This document shows, one piece after another, positions 34,984 through 45,100 of a DNA stretch of 64,000 bases. Both the position numbers and the translations under genes were made by a program. The first letter of the stretch is position 1. Each line of letters opens with the position of its first letter. The notes under the pieces were generated by a model, which was given only the letters and a program-made list of their open reading frames with translations, had not been told where the DNA came from and ran no database searches. Source of the stretch: Chelatococcus sambhunathii (GTDB lineage: Bacteria; Pseudomonadota; Alphaproteobacteria; Rhizobiales; Beijerinckiaceae); contig NZ_LIOL01000005.1 in NCBI RefSeq assembly GCF_001418005.1, positions 1 to 64,000 of the forward strand, read 5' to 3'.

Positions 34984-37900
34984 GCGGCCCGGCGCCCGGC
35001 GGGCTCAAGGTCCCGACGAAGACGATCCTCGACCAGCAGCGCGCCGCCCGGCCGGACGCCTCGGCCTGGGTGTCGGCCAATGCCGGCTCGGGCAAGACCA
35101 AGGTGCTCGCCGACCGCGTCATGCGGCTCCTGCTCTCCGGCACGGAGCCCTCGCGCATCCTCTGCCTCACCTTCACCAAGGCGGCGGCGGCGAACATGGA
35201 GAACCGCATCTTCGCCGAGCTCGGCAAGTGGGTGCGGCTCGACGACGAGGCGCTCACCGCCGCGCTCGAGAAGCTCGAGGGCCGCCGGCCGGACCGGGCC
35301 CGGCTCGCGCGCGCTCGCCGGCTCTTCGCCCATGCCGTCGAAACCCCCGGCGGCCTCAAGATCGAGACCATCCACGCCTTCTGCGAGCGCCTACTGCACA
35401 TGTTCCCCTTCGAGGCGAACGTGCCGGCGCGCTTCACGGTGCTTGACGACAACGAGAGCGCGGTTCTGCTCGCCGAGGCGCTGTCCACAGTCATGGCCCG
35501 GGCCGCCCTCGGCCGCGAACCCGGCCTGCGCGAGGCCCTGACGCTGCTCGCCGAGAACCATTCGGACACAGCCATCGCCGAGACGATCCGCGAGGCGCTG
35601 CGCCACCGCACGGCGCTCCTCGCCCTCCGCGAGCCCGACGCCTTCGCCGACACTATGGCCAGCCTTGCCACTGCCCTTGGTCTCGCGGAGGGCGAGACAC
35701 TGCAGACCATCGCCCGCGCCATGTGCGAGGACGGCATCGCCCCGGCCGAATGGCCGGCGATCGCCGAGGTGCTGCGCGGCGGCAAGAAGACCGACCAGAC
35801 GAATGCCGAAGCGCTGTCGCTGGCGGCGCGGGCGGACGATCCGTGGGAACGGCTGGCGCATTACCGCTCGCTGTTCTTCACCCAGAAGGGAACGCCGGCG
35901 GCCAACAGCAGCGTGGCGACGGCCGGCGTCCCGCGCGATCTTGCCGAGCGTCTTTTTGCCGAGCGCGATCGCCTCGCCGCCCTCGACGAGCGGATGAAGG
36001 GCGCAAGGACGCTTGAGCGGACGCAGGCCCTGCTCACCCTCGCGCAGGCTGTCCTCGCTCGCATCGAGGCTGTCAAGCGGGCGAAGGGCGCGCTCGATTT
36101 CGACGATCTGGTCGAGCGCACGCTGACCCTGCTCGAGCGCGCTGATACGGCCTGGGTGCTCTACAAGCTCGACGCCGGCATCGACCACCTCCTCGTCGAT
36201 GAGGCGCAGGACACGAGTCCGACGCAATGGGCCATCCTGAAGCGGCTGACGGAGGAACTCTTTGCCGGTGAGGGCGCCGTCGCGAAGACACGCACGCTCT
36301 TTGCCGTAGGCGATCCCAAGCAGTCGATCTACGGATTCCAGGGCGCTGCACCGCAGGAATTCGAGGGCTCGGGCCGCTATTTCCAGACACGGGCAAAGCA
36401 GGCTGACCTCCTGTTCGAGCCGGTGGAGCTCACCGTCTCCTTCCGCTCCGCGCCGGCGGTGCTGAGCGCCGTCGATGCCGTCTTCTCGGTCGAGGCCCAT
36501 TATCGCGGCCTCAGCTTCGCTGATGTCGCGGTCGGCACCGCGCATGAGAGCGCGCGCCCCGATGCCCCGGGCCTCGTCGAGATATGGGAGACGGAGCGGC
36601 CGGCAGATAGCGAGGAGCCGGAAGCCTGGGCGCTGCCGCTCGACGAAGTCACCGAAAGCGCGCCCGCCATCCGCGTGGCCGAGCGCATCGCCCGTACCGT
36701 CGAGCGGCTGACGCGGCACGGCGACGATACCGGCCAGCGCTTCGCCCCGGGCGACATCCTCATTCTCGTGCGCAGCCGCGGCGCCTTCTTCGAGGCTGTC
36801 ATTCGGGCCCTGAAGCGACGCGGCGTGCCGGTCGCCGGCGCCGACCGTCTCGACGTCGGCCAGCACATCGCCGTGCGCGACCTCGTCGCCGCGGGGCGGG
36901 CCGCCGTCCTGCCCGACGACGACCTGACGCTGGCCGCCGCCCTTAAGAGTCCGCTCCTCGGCCTTGGTGACGACGATCTGATGCGCATCGCCGCACGGCG
37001 GGAGGAGAGCGAGAGCCTCGCCGACGCCATCGCGCGGACCAGCGCGGCCGGCGATGCAGCGGCTGCACGGGCGGGCGAGGCGCTCGCGCGCTGGCGCAAT
37101 GCCGCCGCCCGCCGCGGTCCCTTCGCCTTCTATGCCGGGCTGATCGGCCCGGAAGGCGGCCGCGAACGGCTCGTCGCACGGCTCGGCCAGGAGGCGGGCG
37201 ACGCCATCGACGCCTTTCTCGCCATGGCGCTCGACTTCGAGCACCGCCACGCGCCGTCGCTGAAAGCCTTTCTCCTCTCCTTCGAGAGCGACGGCCGCGA
37301 GGTGAAGCGCGAGATCAAGCGCGACCTCGACGCCGGACGCGACGAGGTCCGCGTCATGACGGTGCACGGTGCCAAGGGGCTGGAGGCGCCCTTCGTCATC
37401 CTCGCCGACGACTGCAGACAGCCCAACGGCCGCCATGATCCCAAACTCTTCGCGCTGCCCCTGCAGCACCGCGGCCGCGCCGGCCCGGCCACGGTGCCGG
37501 TGTGGTCGCCGAAGCGCGACGAGGACACTCCGGCCATTGCACGGCTCAGGGAAGCGGTACGCACGCGCGAGGCCGAGGAGCACAACCGCCTCCTCTACGT
37601 CGCCATGACCCGCGCGAAGGACCGGTTCGTCGTCGCTTCCTATAGCAACGGCAAGCGCGGCAAGGACGGCAACTGGCCCGAGCTGCCCGCCATGTGCTGG
37701 ACTCGCATGATCCGCCGCGGCCTGGAGGGTCGGCTGGAAGAGGTCGAGGTGGACGGCCTGAGGGTCCAGCGCTGGCGAAGCGGCCCCCTCGACGCTCTCG
37801 CAGCCGCGCCGGCCTCCGCCGAGGATAGCGCCGGCATCGCCATGCCCGATTGGCTCGATCGGCTGGCGCCTGCGGAGCCGGAGGCGCCGCCGCCGCTCAG

Positions 37901-38486
37901 CCCCTCGAGCGCGCTCGCCGCCGCCGACAGGCCGCACCGTCCGGGTGACGGGCCCTTCGCCGCCGACGCGCGCCTTGCCGGCACGCTCGTACACCAGCTC
38001 GTCGAGCATCTGCCCGGCCTGCCTGCCGCGGCGCGCCGGACGGCGGCCGAGCGATTCGTCGCCGCGCGGGCCGGGCGCCTCGACGAGGCGAAGCGGGCCG
38101 GCGTTGTCGCCCAGGCCCTCGCCCTTCTCGACGAGCCGGCGCTCGCGCCCCTCTTTGGCCCTGACGCGCGCGCCGAGGTCGCCGTTGCCGGCGAGATCGC
38201 CGTCGGCAGCACGAGGCGCGCCGTCTCGGGACAGATCGACCGGCTCGTGGTGAGCGACGAGACCGTCGTCTTCGCCGATTTCAAGACGAGCGTCCGCCCT
38301 CCGGCGGATCTCGCGGCGGTGCCCGAGGCGCATGTCGTGCAGCTCGCCGTCTATGCGGCGCTGCTTGCGGACATCTTCCCCGGACGCAGCCTCAGGGCCC
38401 TTCTCGTCTACACCGCCGGGCCGCGTGTGCTGGAGGTTCCCGGCGAGGCGCTCGCCGCCGCGCTCGGCCGGATCCCGGTGTTGTGA
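34980..38486 (+). CDS. addA: Double-strand break repair helicase-nuclease AddA
   Basis: This 1168-residue UvrD-family helicase with a nuclease domain processes double-strand ends for RecA. Motif I is SANAGSGKTKVLADRV, motif Ia is CLTFTKAAAANME, motif II is LLVDEAQDTSPTQW, then GDPKQSIYGFQGA, motif V is VMTVHGAKGLEAP and motif VI is LLYVAMTRAKDR. The C-terminal PD-(D/E)xK nuclease shows SGQIDRLVVSDETVVFADFKTS. The start ATG overlaps the addB stop. Confidence 0.97.
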   Translation: MSGPAPGGLKVPTKTILDQQRAARPDASAWVSANAGSGKTKVLADRVMRLLLSGTEPSRILCLTFTKAAAANMENRIFAELGKWVRLDDEALTAALEKLEGRRPDRARLARARRLFAHAVETPGGLKIETIHAFCERLLHMFPFEANVPARFTVLDDNESAVLLAEALSTVMARAALGREPGLREALTLLAENHSDTAIAETIREALRHRTALLALREPDAFADTMASLATALGLAEGETLQTIARAMCEDGIAPAEWPAIAEVLRGGKKTDQTNAEALSLAARADDPWERLAHYRSLFFTQKGTPAANSSVATAGVPRDLAERLFAERDRLAALDERMKGARTLERTQALLTLAQAVLARIEAVKRAKGALDFDDLVERTLTLLERADTAWVLYKLDAGIDHLLVDEAQDTSPTQWAILKRLTEELFAGEGAVAKTRTLFAVGDPKQSIYGFQGAAPQEFEGSGRYFQTRAKQADLLFEPVELTVSFRSAPAVLSAVDAVFSVEAHYRGLSFADVAVGTAHESARPDAPGLVEIWETERPADSEEPEAWALPLDEVTESAPAIRVAERIARTVERLTRHGDDTGQRFAPGDILILVRSRGAFFEAVIRALKRRGVPVAGADRLDVGQHIAVRDLVAAGRAAVLPDDDLTLAAALKSPLLGLGDDDLMRIAARREESESLADAIARTSAAGDAAAARAGEALARWRNAAARRGPFAFYAGLIGPEGGRERLVARLGQEAGDAIDAFLAMALDFEHRHAPSLKAFLLSFESDGREVKREIKRDLDAGRDEVRVMTVHGAKGLEAPFVILADDCRQPNGRHDPKLFALPLQHRGRAGPATVPVWSPKRDEDTPAIARLREAVRTREAEEHNRLLYVAMTRAKDRFVVASYSNGKRGKDGNWPELPAMCWTRMIRRGLEGRLEEVEVDGLRVQRWRSGPLDALAAAPASAEDSAGIAMPDWLDRLAPAEPEAPPPLSPSSALAAADRPHRPGDGPFAADARLAGTLVHQLVEHLPGLPAAARRTAAERFVAARAGRLDEAKRAGVVAQALALLDEPALAPLFGPDARAEVAVAGEIAVGSTRRAVSGQIDRLVVSDETVVFADFKTSVRPPADLAAVPEAHVVQLAVYAALLADIFPGRSLRALLVYTAGPRVLEVPGEALAAALGRIPVL

Positions 38487-38542
38487 ACGGCCAGGGTGCC
38501 ACCAGATCTAGCGTCAACGTGTGGGCACGCACACAAGTTGCC

Positions 38543-38571
38543 TTGACCGGAACGGGGGGCCTTCCTACGTT
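38543..38571 (+). promoter_or_regulatory. Promoter of trxA
   Basis: TTGACC (38543-38548) and TACGTT (38566-38571) are separated by exactly 17 bases, within the 136-base gap between addA and trxA. The start would be near 38578, about 45 bases before the trxA ATG. This gives thioredoxin its own expression apart from addAB. Confidence 0.7.
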
Positions 38572-38622
38572 CGGATCGACTTGCTGCGCAGACTGCGCCG
38601 CGCATATGGAAAGGAACTCATC

Positions 38623-38943
38623 ATGGCGACTGCGAAGGTGACAGATGCGAGCTTCGAGGCCGATGTCCTGAAGTCCGCAGAGCCCGTCGTCGTCGATTTC
38701 TGGGCCGAATGGTGCGGACCCTGCCGCATGATCGCGCCCGCGCTCGAGGAAATCGCCACCGAGATGGCCGGCAAGGTCAAGGTCGTCAAGCTCAACGTCG
38801 ACGAGAACCCGAACACAGCCGCCCAGTTCGGCATCCGCTCGATCCCGACCCTCATGATGTTCAAGGACGGCAAGCTCGCCGGCCAGAAGGTCGGTGCCCT
38901 GCCGAAGAGCGAACTGTCCAAGTGGATCTCGACCGCCGTCTGA
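38623..38943 (+). CDS. trxA: Thioredoxin
   Basis: The 106-residue cytoplasmic disulfide reductase has the classic site [16 protein letters not shown] (Cys31, Cys34) and the cis-proline loop [17 protein letters not shown] lies seven bases before the ATG. The gene has its own promoter and a perfect intrinsic terminator, so it forms one short transcript, as is usual downstream of addA in this order. Confidence 0.98.
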   Translation: MATAKVTDASFEADVLKSAEPVVVDFWAEWCGPCRMIAPALEEIATEMAGKVKVVKLNVDENPNTAAQFGIRSIPTLMMFKDGKLAGQKVGALPKSELSKWISTAV

Positions 38944-38967
38944 GTCGCGGCGCATCGACGCTGGAAG

Positions 38968-38991
38968 AAGGGCCCGCCGGGGCCCTTTTTT
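38968..38991 (+). terminator. Intrinsic terminator of trxA
   Basis: AAGGGCCC (38968-38975), loop GCCG and GGGCCCTT (38980-38987) form a perfect eight-pair stem followed by further T residues (run of six in total). It lies 25 bases after the trxA stop. Confidence 0.9.
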
Positions 38992-39043
38992 CTTGCCGCG
39001 ATTGCCTGTTGCCGCCGCCGGGCCGCCGTGGCATGCCGGAGCC

Positions 39044-39577
39044 ATGCAGGACACGGACCTCCCCATCGCCCATCTCGTCCTCGGCGGCGCCCGCTCGGGC
39101 AAGAGCCGCCATGCCGAGGCGCTGGTCAGGGCGATGCCGGGACCGTGGATCTATATAGCCACTGCCGAGGCGCGCGACGCCGAGATGTTGGAGCGCATCG
39201 CCCGCCACCGTCATGACAGGGAACCCCAATGGCGGACTGTGGAGGCGCCTCGCGCCCTCGTCGCGGCCATCGCCGCGGCGCCGGAGGGCGCGCCCGTCCT
39301 CGTCGACTGCCTGACCCTCTGGCTCACCAACATCATGCTCTCGGACGAGGATGTCGAGACCGCTTGCCGGCAACTAACGGAGGCGGTAGCCCGCCGAAGG
39401 CGGCCGCTCGTCCTCGTCGCCAACGAGGTCGGCTTCGGCATCGTGCCGGACAATGCGCTCGCCCGCCGCTTCCGCGACCATGCCGGCCTCCTCAACCAAC
39501 GCCTTGCCGCCGTCGTCGACCAGGTCACCCTCGTGGTCGCCGGCCTGCCGCTCACCGTGAAGGGACGCGACCGATGA
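39044..39577 (+). CDS. cobU: Adenosylcobinamide kinase / adenosylcobinamide-phosphate guanylyltransferase
   Basis: This bifunctional enzyme (CobU, CobP in the aerobic naming) phosphorylates adenosylcobinamide and then attaches GMP during nucleotide-loop assembly of B12. The 177 residues contain the P-loop LVLGGARSGKS (11-21), PWIYIATAEARDAEM, the guanylylation region RHRHDREPQWRTVE, DCLTLWLTN and NEVGFGIVP. The start at 39044 follows the trxA terminator. Its stop overlaps cobO by ATGA. Confidence 0.95.
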   Translation: MQDTDLPIAHLVLGGARSGKSRHAEALVRAMPGPWIYIATAEARDAEMLERIARHRHDREPQWRTVEAPRALVAAIAAAPEGAPVLVDCLTLWLTNIMLSDEDVETACRQLTEAVARRRRPLVLVANEVGFGIVPDNALARRFRDHAGLLNQRLAAVVDQVTLVVAGLPLTVKGRDR

Positions 39578-40188
39578 CCGCCATCTCCCCCGAGGAAGCC
39601 GCCCGCCATCGCGAGAAGATGGTGAAGCGCAAGGCGGTGCAGGATGCGGAGGTGGCGGCAAAGACACGCGAGAAGGGCCTCCTCATCGTCAACACCGGCC
39701 CCGGCAAGGGCAAGTCGACCGCCGCCTTCGGCCTCATGCTGCGCGCCCTCGGCCACGGCTGGAAGGTGGGCGTCGTCCAGTTCATCAAGGGCAACTGGGA
39801 GACGGGCGAGCGCCGCGCCATGGAGCGCTTTTCCGACCTCGTCGAATGGCACGCCATGGGCGAGGGCTTCACCTGGGAGACGCAGGACAAGGCCCGCGAC
39901 ATCGCCGCCGCCTCGCGCGCGTGGGACAAGGCGAAGGAGCTGATGGCGCGGGACGACGTCCGCCTCGTCATTCTCGACGAACTCAACATCGCCCTGCGCT
40001 ATGATTACCTGCCGCTCGACGCGGTGGTGGCGACGCTCGCGGCGCGGCGGCCGGACCTGCACGTGGTCGTGACCGGTCGCAACGCCAAGCCCGAGATGGT
40101 CGCCGCCGCCGATCTCGTCACGGAGGCGGGGCTCGTCAAGCACCACTTCGCCGCCGGGGTGAAGGCACAGGAAGGCATCGAATTCTGA
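39574..40188 (+). CDS. cobO: Cob(I)yrinic acid a,c-diamide adenosyltransferase (CobO type)
   Basis: CobO transfers the adenosyl group from ATP to cobalt in the B12 pathway. The 204-residue protein has the P-loop [16 protein letters not shown] (about 38-53), [25 protein letters not shown], and [17 protein letters not shown]. It overlaps cobU by four bases and touches cobQ by one, so the three genes are translated as a unit. Confidence 0.96.
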   Translation: MTAISPEEAARHREKMVKRKAVQDAEVAAKTREKGLLIVNTGPGKGKSTAAFGLMLRALGHGWKVGVVQFIKGNWETGERRAMERFSDLVEWHAMGEGFTWETQDKARDIAAASRAWDKAKELMARDDVRLVILDELNIALRYDYLPLDAVVATLAARRPDLHVVVTGRNAKPEMVAAADLVTEAGLVKHHFAAGVKAQEGIEF

Positions 40189-41672
40189 TGGCAACGCCCG
40201 CGGTGATGCTCCAGGGCACCGGCTCCAACGTCGGCAAGTCGCTGATCGTCGCGGGCCTGTGCCGCCTCTTCGCCCGCCGCGGGCTCACCGTGCGCCCCTT
40301 CAAGGCGCAGAACATGTCGAACAACGCCGCTGCAGTGGCCGGCGGCGAGATCGGCCGCGCCCAGGCGCTGCAGGCGCGGGCCGCCCGCGCCGAGCCTACC
40401 GTGCACATGAACCCGGTGCTGCTGAAGCCCGAGAGCGACCGTGGCGCCCAGATCATCGTTCAGGGCCGGCGCCACGGCCATCTCGATGCACGCGACTTCA
40501 CCGGCCGACGCAAAGCCCTGATGCCCTTCGTGCTCGGCAGCTTCGCCAAGGTCTGCGAGGGGGCCGACCTCGTCATCGTCGAGGGCGCGGGCAGCCCGGC
40601 CGAGATCAACCTGCGCGCCGGCGACATCGCCAACATGGGCTTCGCCACCGAGGCCGACGTGCCGGTGGTGCTCGTCGGCGACATCGACCGCGGCGGCGTC
40701 ATCGCCAGCCTCGTCGGCACCCATGCCGTGCTCGACGAGGCCGACCGGGCCATGGTGCGCGGCTTCCTCGTCAACAAGTTCCGCGGCGACCCCGCCCTCT
40801 TCGCCGCGGGCATGACGGCGATCGCCGAACGCACCGGCTGGCAGCCGCTCGGCCTGCTGCCCTGGCTTCCGGAGGCGAGCCGGCTACCTGCGGAAGATGC
40901 GCTCGACCTCACCGGCACCGGCCGCAAGCCGGGCGACACCTTCATCGTCGCCGCCCCCGTCCTGCCGCGCATCGCCAATTTCGACGATCTCGACCCGCTC
41001 AGGCTGGAGGAGGGCGTCTCCCTCGTCCTCGTGCCGCCCGGCCGGCCGATCCCGTCCGACGCCGACCTCATCGTCCTGCCCGGCTCGAAGGCGACCATCG
41101 CCGACCTCGCCCATCTCAGGGACGAGGGCTGGGACATCGACATCCTCGCCCATGTGCGCCGCGGCCGGCGCGTCGTGGGCCTGTGCGGCGGCTACCAGAT
41201 GCTCGGCCGCACCATCGCCGATCCCGAGGGCATCGAGGGCACGGCCGGTGTCGTGCCGGGGCTCGGCCTTCTCGACATCGACACGGTCCTGACGGGCGAT
41301 AAGACCGTGCGGCCGGTCGAGGCCGTCCATGCAGGGACGGGCTATGCGGTCACCGCTTACGAGATCCACCTCGGCCGCAGCGAAGGGCCCGATTGCATGC
41401 GCGCGCCCTTTCGCGTCGCCGGCGAACGCGAAGGGGCCATGTCGCCGGACGGGCTCGTCATCGGCACTTATCTGCACGGCATGTTCGCCGCCGACGACTT
41501 CCGCCGGGCCTTCCTCGCCCAGGCGAGCGGCGGCACCTTCCGCGCCAGCCTCGCCTACGAGCGCAGCATCGAGGAAGCCCTCGACAGGCTCGCCGCCCAT
41601 GTCGGCCGGCACATGGACGTCGCCGCACTCCTCGCCATCGCGCAGGAGCGAGGCGGCGAGTCGATCCGCTAA
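40188..41672 (+). CDS. cobQ: Cobyric acid synthase
   Basis: CobQ amidates four carboxyl groups of adenosylcobyrinic a,c-diamide using glutamine and ATP. The 494 residues combine an N-terminal dethiobiotin-synthetase-like ATPase ([37 protein letters not shown]) and a C-terminal class-I-like glutamine amidotransferase with the nucleophile Cys in [11 protein letters not shown] (about 332) and His in GTYLHGMF. The start ATG shares one base with the cobO stop. Confidence 0.97.
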   Translation: MATPAVMLQGTGSNVGKSLIVAGLCRLFARRGLTVRPFKAQNMSNNAAAVAGGEIGRAQALQARAARAEPTVHMNPVLLKPESDRGAQIIVQGRRHGHLDARDFTGRRKALMPFVLGSFAKVCEGADLVIVEGAGSPAEINLRAGDIANMGFATEADVPVVLVGDIDRGGVIASLVGTHAVLDEADRAMVRGFLVNKFRGDPALFAAGMTAIAERTGWQPLGLLPWLPEASRLPAEDALDLTGTGRKPGDTFIVAAPVLPRIANFDDLDPLRLEEGVSLVLVPPGRPIPSDADLIVLPGSKATIADLAHLRDEGWDIDILAHVRRGRRVVGLCGGYQMLGRTIADPEGIEGTAGVVPGLGLLDIDTVLTGDKTVRPVEAVHAGTGYAVTAYEIHLGRSEGPDCMRAPFRVAGEREGAMSPDGLVIGTYLHGMFAADDFRRAFLAQASGGTFRASLAYERSIEEALDRLAAHVGRHMDVAALLAIAQERGGESIR

Positions 41673-42766
41673 CGCTCCCCGTTCACCTTGGCACGCACCT
41701 CGGCCGCAAGCGCCTCGATGGCGGCCGGCGTCGACGGCCCGCCGCAGATGGTGAGCCTGTCGGACAGGAAGAGGCGCCGCTCGGGCGGCAGCACGCGGGC
41801 AAGCGCCGGGTGGACGAGAAAGGCCGTGCCGTTGTCGATGGCGCGGGCATCGGCCTCGTCCATCACCACGAAGTCCGGCGGGTCCATGACGAGTTGCTCG
41901 AGGCGCACGAGGCCGCCCTGCGTCAGGCCGAGGCGGGCCTGCATCGGCTGAAGGCCCATGTGGCCGAGGAGTTCGCCGACGAGCGAGCGTTCCCCCGGCA
42001 CATAGCCGCGCCGGTAGAGAATGAGCGCGGTGGCCGGGCGCCGTGCGATGCCCCTGGTGCGCGCGAGCGCCGCCTCGATCTCGGCGGCAAGCGCCGCGCC
42101 GCGCTCCGGATGGCCGAGCCGGGCCGCAACGGCCCTGAGCTGCTCGCGCCCCCCGGCGATGTCGCGCCAGGGGTCGAGCACCATCAGCTCCACGCCGTGG
42201 CGCTCCAAAAGCTCGCGCTTGACGCGCGTCCCGTACCGGCCACTGAGCACGAGGTCCGCCTCGCCGACAAGGATCTCCTCCCCCGTGCCGCCGTTGACCG
42301 GAAGGTCATCAACCAGCCCCGCGAGGAAGGAATAATCCTCATCGCGCGACAGGGGGCTGAGCGAGGCGATCTGGCCGCGGTCGGCGAGTGCCAGCAGGAG
42401 TTGGTCAGCGCACAGGTTGAGCGAGACGACCCGCGCCGGAGGCGTTTCGGTGTAGCGGACAACGGACGGCACGGTTTCCGATCGGCCGGCCGCGGCGAGG
42501 CGCACCATATCCCCCTCCCCCCGCTCGCGGCGGGAAGGGGTCAGGGGTGGGGGGCCGGCGGGTGCAGGCCGGAAGCCTTCCGGGCCGACGGACACACCAC
42601 CTGCAATCGTCGAACGCCCGCCGGCGGAACCGCCCCCCACCCCGGCCCTCCCCGCCACTGCGTGGGGGGAGGGAGGAGAGAGGCGCTCCGGCTCGCTGCT
42701 GCCGGAAGCCGGCCCAAGGCCGAGCCCTGTTGCAAGCACGATCGCGAACGCGACAGCCGTCCTCAT
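41669..42766 (-). CDS. btuF: Cobalamin ABC transporter substrate-binding protein with an in-frame repeat insert
   Basis: The 365-residue periplasmic protein has a signal peptide ([22 protein letters not shown]) and a BtuF-like type III binding fold from about residue 110 ([49 protein letters not shown]). Between them, about residues 28-88 are a Gly/Pro/Arg-rich stretch encoded by a palindromic G/C repeat that is not part of the family. The Met at 87 could start a shorter protein but would lose the signal. It points toward cobQ and is divergent from btuB, whose B12 transport it serves with BtuCD. Confidence 0.88.
   Translation of the reverse strand: MRTAVAFAIVLATGLGLGPASGSSEPERLSPPSPHAVAGRAGVGGGSAGGRSTIAGGVSVGPEGFRPAPAGPPPLTPSRRERGEGDMVRLAAAGRSETVPSVVRYTETPPARVVSLNLCADQLLLALADRGQIASLSPLSRDEDYSFLAGLVDDLPVNGGTGEEILVGEADLVLSGRYGTRVKRELLERHGVELMVLDPWRDIAGGREQLRAVAARLGHPERGAALAAEIEAALARTRGIARRPATALILYRRGYVPGERSLVGELLGHMGLQPMQARLGLTQGGLVRLEQLVMDPPDFVVMDEADARAIDNGTAFLVHPALARVLPPERRLFLSDRLTICGGPSTPAAIEALAAEVRAKVNGER
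42511..42680. repeat. Inverted pair of G/C-rich palindromic repeats inside btuF
   Basis: One copy (42511-42554) has the plus-strand form CCCCTCCCCCCGC, then GCGGCGGGAAGGGG and GGGGTGGGGGG. A second copy lies at 42631-42680 in inverse orientation (CCCCCCACCCC, GGCCCTCCCCGCCA, TGGGGGGAGGGAGG). About 76 bases separate them, including the palindrome CCGGAAGCCTTCCGG. The whole unit keeps the btuF frame open. Such C-rich palindromes are common between genes in Hyphomicrobiales; inside a gene they are unusual. Confidence 0.75.
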
Positions 42767-42902
42767 ATCCTCATGTCCTTGCCTGCCCTTACGGGCGCAA
42801 TCTCCGCCGCAGCCTTACGGCGCTCCTTGCGCCGGCGCAAATGCACGGGCGGTGTATCCGCTCCGCGTGCTTGCGGCCGAGCCGCGGTCTGCGTAAAGAG
42901 GC

Positions 42903-43076
42903 CCTGCGTTGGTGCCCCGCCGCAGCGGGGTGAAACGGGAACACGGTGCAAGACCGTGGCTGCCCCCGCAACTGTGAGCGGCGAGCGGCGATTCGACGAA
43001 GCCACTGGGGCCATCGGGCACCGGGAAGGCCGAATCGCCGCAGGGACCCGCAAGCCAGGAGACCGGCCAGCGCGCG
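42903..43076 (+). ncRNA. Cobalamin (AdoCbl) riboswitch upstream of btuB
   Basis: The leader carries the conserved riboswitch blocks in order: GGTGCCCCGCCGCAGCGGGG, GTGAAACGGGAACACGGTG, AAGACCGTGGCTGCCCCCGC with CAACTGTGAGCGG, CCACTGGGG, CGGGCACCGGGAAGG, GACCCGCAAGCC and the B12 box GCAAGCCAGGAGACCGGCC (43050-43068). It ends about 30 bases before btuB, close enough to hide the ribosome site when B12 is bound. The 136 bases between the btuF start (42766) and the riboswitch hold no other recognised element. Confidence 0.96.
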
Positions 43077-43119
43077 AGGCAACCCTGACATCCGCCGGAG
43101 GGGCGGAATGGAGGTTTTC

Positions 43120-45096
43120 ATGGCCGGTTCCGCCGGCCGCCGGACGCTCTCCGGCGGTATCTTCCTTTTGTCTTCCCTCATCCTTGCCGCCACCGGCGCC
43201 GCCGGCAACGAGATCACCCTGCGCGAGATCGTCGTCACGGCGACGCGCGGCCCGCAGGCCATTGCCCGCAGCGGCAGCGCCGTTACCGTCATTACCGGCG
43301 AGGAGATCGCCCGCGCGGGCGCTCGCACGCTCAACGAGGCCCTGCGCCGCGTGCCCGGCCTCGACCTCACCGAGAGTGGCGGCACGGGCGCCACCGCCTC
43401 TGTGCGCCTGCGCGGCGGCGAGCCGGGCCAGACCCTGGTGCTGATCGACGGCGTGCGCGTCAATGATCCGTCCACCGGCAACGGCCAGTTCGACTTCTCG
43501 TTGCTGGTGCCGACCGGCATCGAGCGCATCGAGGTGCTGCGCGGCCCCCAATCGGCCCTCTACGGCTCGGACGCGATGGGCGGCGTCGTCAACATCATCA
43601 CCCGCAAGGGCCGCGGCGAGCCGCGCGCAGCCATCGCCGCCGAGGGCGGCAGTTACGGCAGCAGGGGGGTGCAGGCCGCCGTGTCCGGCGGCGATCCGCG
43701 CTTCAACTATGCCATCTCCCTCAACGGCTACGACACCGCCGGCTTCTCGCGCTGGGGCCACCGCATCGGCCGCCTCCGCGCCCGGCACCCATGGCCGCTG
43801 GAGAACGACGGCGCGCGCCGCTTCGGCCTCTCCGCGCGCTTCGGCTTCTCGCCGAGCGAAGACGTCGCCTTCGACGTCGGCGGCTCGGCCTATGTCAATG
43901 CCACGCAATACGACGCGGCCTTCGGAGCCTTTCCCGACACCCCGTCGTCGAGCGTCCAGCGCCTCGGGCAGGTCCATGCCAGGGCGACCGTCCACGCCTT
44001 CGACCGGCGGCTGAAGAACACCTTTCTCGTCTATGCCAACCGCACCGAGCGCGACTATCGCTCCATCAGCTATTACGGCAGCACGGCAGCGCCGGTGACG
44101 GACTGGTCGAAGGATGGCTATGTCGGCGGGCGCGTCGGCGCCTCCTATCAGGGCGATCTCTCGCTTGATGCCTTCGGCCTCCTTACCTTCGGCGGCCAGG
44201 TGGAACGCGAGACGCTGACGAGCACGAGCCAGCCGGTGCTGCCGGTGCCCGGCCTACGCACGACGCTCGACGATGCCGCCCAGACCACCCGCTCGCTCTT
44301 CGCCCTGCACCAGATCGCCCTCGCCGAGCACTTGAACCTGTCGCTCGGCGGGCGCATTGACGACATCGAGGGGGCGGACCGCTTCGCCACCTGGCGCGCC
44401 ACCCTCGCCTACGACATCGCGGAGAGCGGCACCGTGCTGCGCGCAAGCGCCGGGACGGGCGCCAAGGCTCCGACGCTCTACCAGCGCCTCGATCCGCTCT
44501 ACGGCAATGCGGCGCTCAGCCCGGAGCGCTCCTTCGGCATCGACGCCGGCATCGACCAGAAGCTGTTCGACGGGCGGCTCACCCTTTCCGGCACGCTGTT
44601 CCTCAACCGTTTCCGCGACCTCATCAATTTCCAGAGCGATCCGTCCTGCCGGACGGACCAGCCCTTTGGTTGCTACGTCAATGTGGCGCGGGCCGAGACC
44701 AGCGGCTTCGAACTGGCGGCGAAGGCCGAGCTCATTCCCGGGAGGCTTGGGCTCGACATCGCCTATACGAACCTTGTCGCCATCGACCGCACCACCGACC
44801 TCAGGCTCGCCCGCAGACCGGAGAACACCGCGCGCATCGGCCTCACCTTGACGCCCGCGCCGGGCCTCGTCATCGCGCCGGCGCTCGTCCTCGTCGACGC
44901 GCGCTATTCCGCGGCGCACGAGAAGGACAGGCTCGCCCCCTATGCCCGGCTCGACCTCTTCGCCTCCTATGAGGTGTCGGAGGGCGTGTCGCTCTTCCTG
45001 CGCGGTGAAAACCTCACCGATGCGCGCTATGAGGAGGTGAAGAACTACGGCACGGCGGGGCGCTCGCTCTACGCCGGCCTCAAGGCCAGCTGGTGA
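43120..45096 (+). CDS. btuB: TonB-dependent cobalamin outer-membrane receptor
   Basis: BtuB imports vitamin B12 across the outer membrane using TonB energy. The 658-residue product has a signal peptide (FLLSSLILAATGAAG), a TonB box-like EITLREIVVTATR, a plug domain (VPGLDLTESGG, VLIDGVRVNDP, VLRGPQSALYGSDAMGGVVNI) and a 22-strand barrel ending GRSLYAGLKASW. Two starts each have GGAGG at good spacing, 43108 and 43120; the second is listed. The B12 riboswitch directly precedes it and btuC follows by four bases. Confidence 0.96.
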   Translation: MAGSAGRRTLSGGIFLLSSLILAATGAAGNEITLREIVVTATRGPQAIARSGSAVTVITGEEIARAGARTLNEALRRVPGLDLTESGGTGATASVRLRGGEPGQTLVLIDGVRVNDPSTGNGQFDFSLLVPTGIERIEVLRGPQSALYGSDAMGGVVNIITRKGRGEPRAAIAAEGGSYGSRGVQAAVSGGDPRFNYAISLNGYDTAGFSRWGHRIGRLRARHPWPLENDGARRFGLSARFGFSPSEDVAFDVGGSAYVNATQYDAAFGAFPDTPSSSVQRLGQVHARATVHAFDRRLKNTFLVYANRTERDYRSISYYGSTAAPVTDWSKDGYVGGRVGASYQGDLSLDAFGLLTFGGQVERETLTSTSQPVLPVPGLRTTLDDAAQTTRSLFALHQIALAEHLNLSLGGRIDDIEGADRFATWRATLAYDIAESGTVLRASAGTGAKAPTLYQRLDPLYGNAALSPERSFGIDAGIDQKLFDGRLTLSGTLFLNRFRDLINFQSDPSCRTDQPFGCYVNVARAETSGFELAAKAELIPGRLGLDIAYTNLVAIDRTTDLRLARRPENTARIGLTLTPAPGLVIAPALVLVDARYSAAHEKDRLAPYARLDLFASYEVSEGVSLFLRGENLTDARYEEVKNYGTAGRSLYAGLKASW

Positions 45097-45100
45097 GGCG

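Noticed and set aside
35391-38333. Minus-strand open frame of 980 codons opposite addA
   Set aside because: It mirrors addA codon structure and has no recognisable domain; addA motifs are complete on the plus strand.
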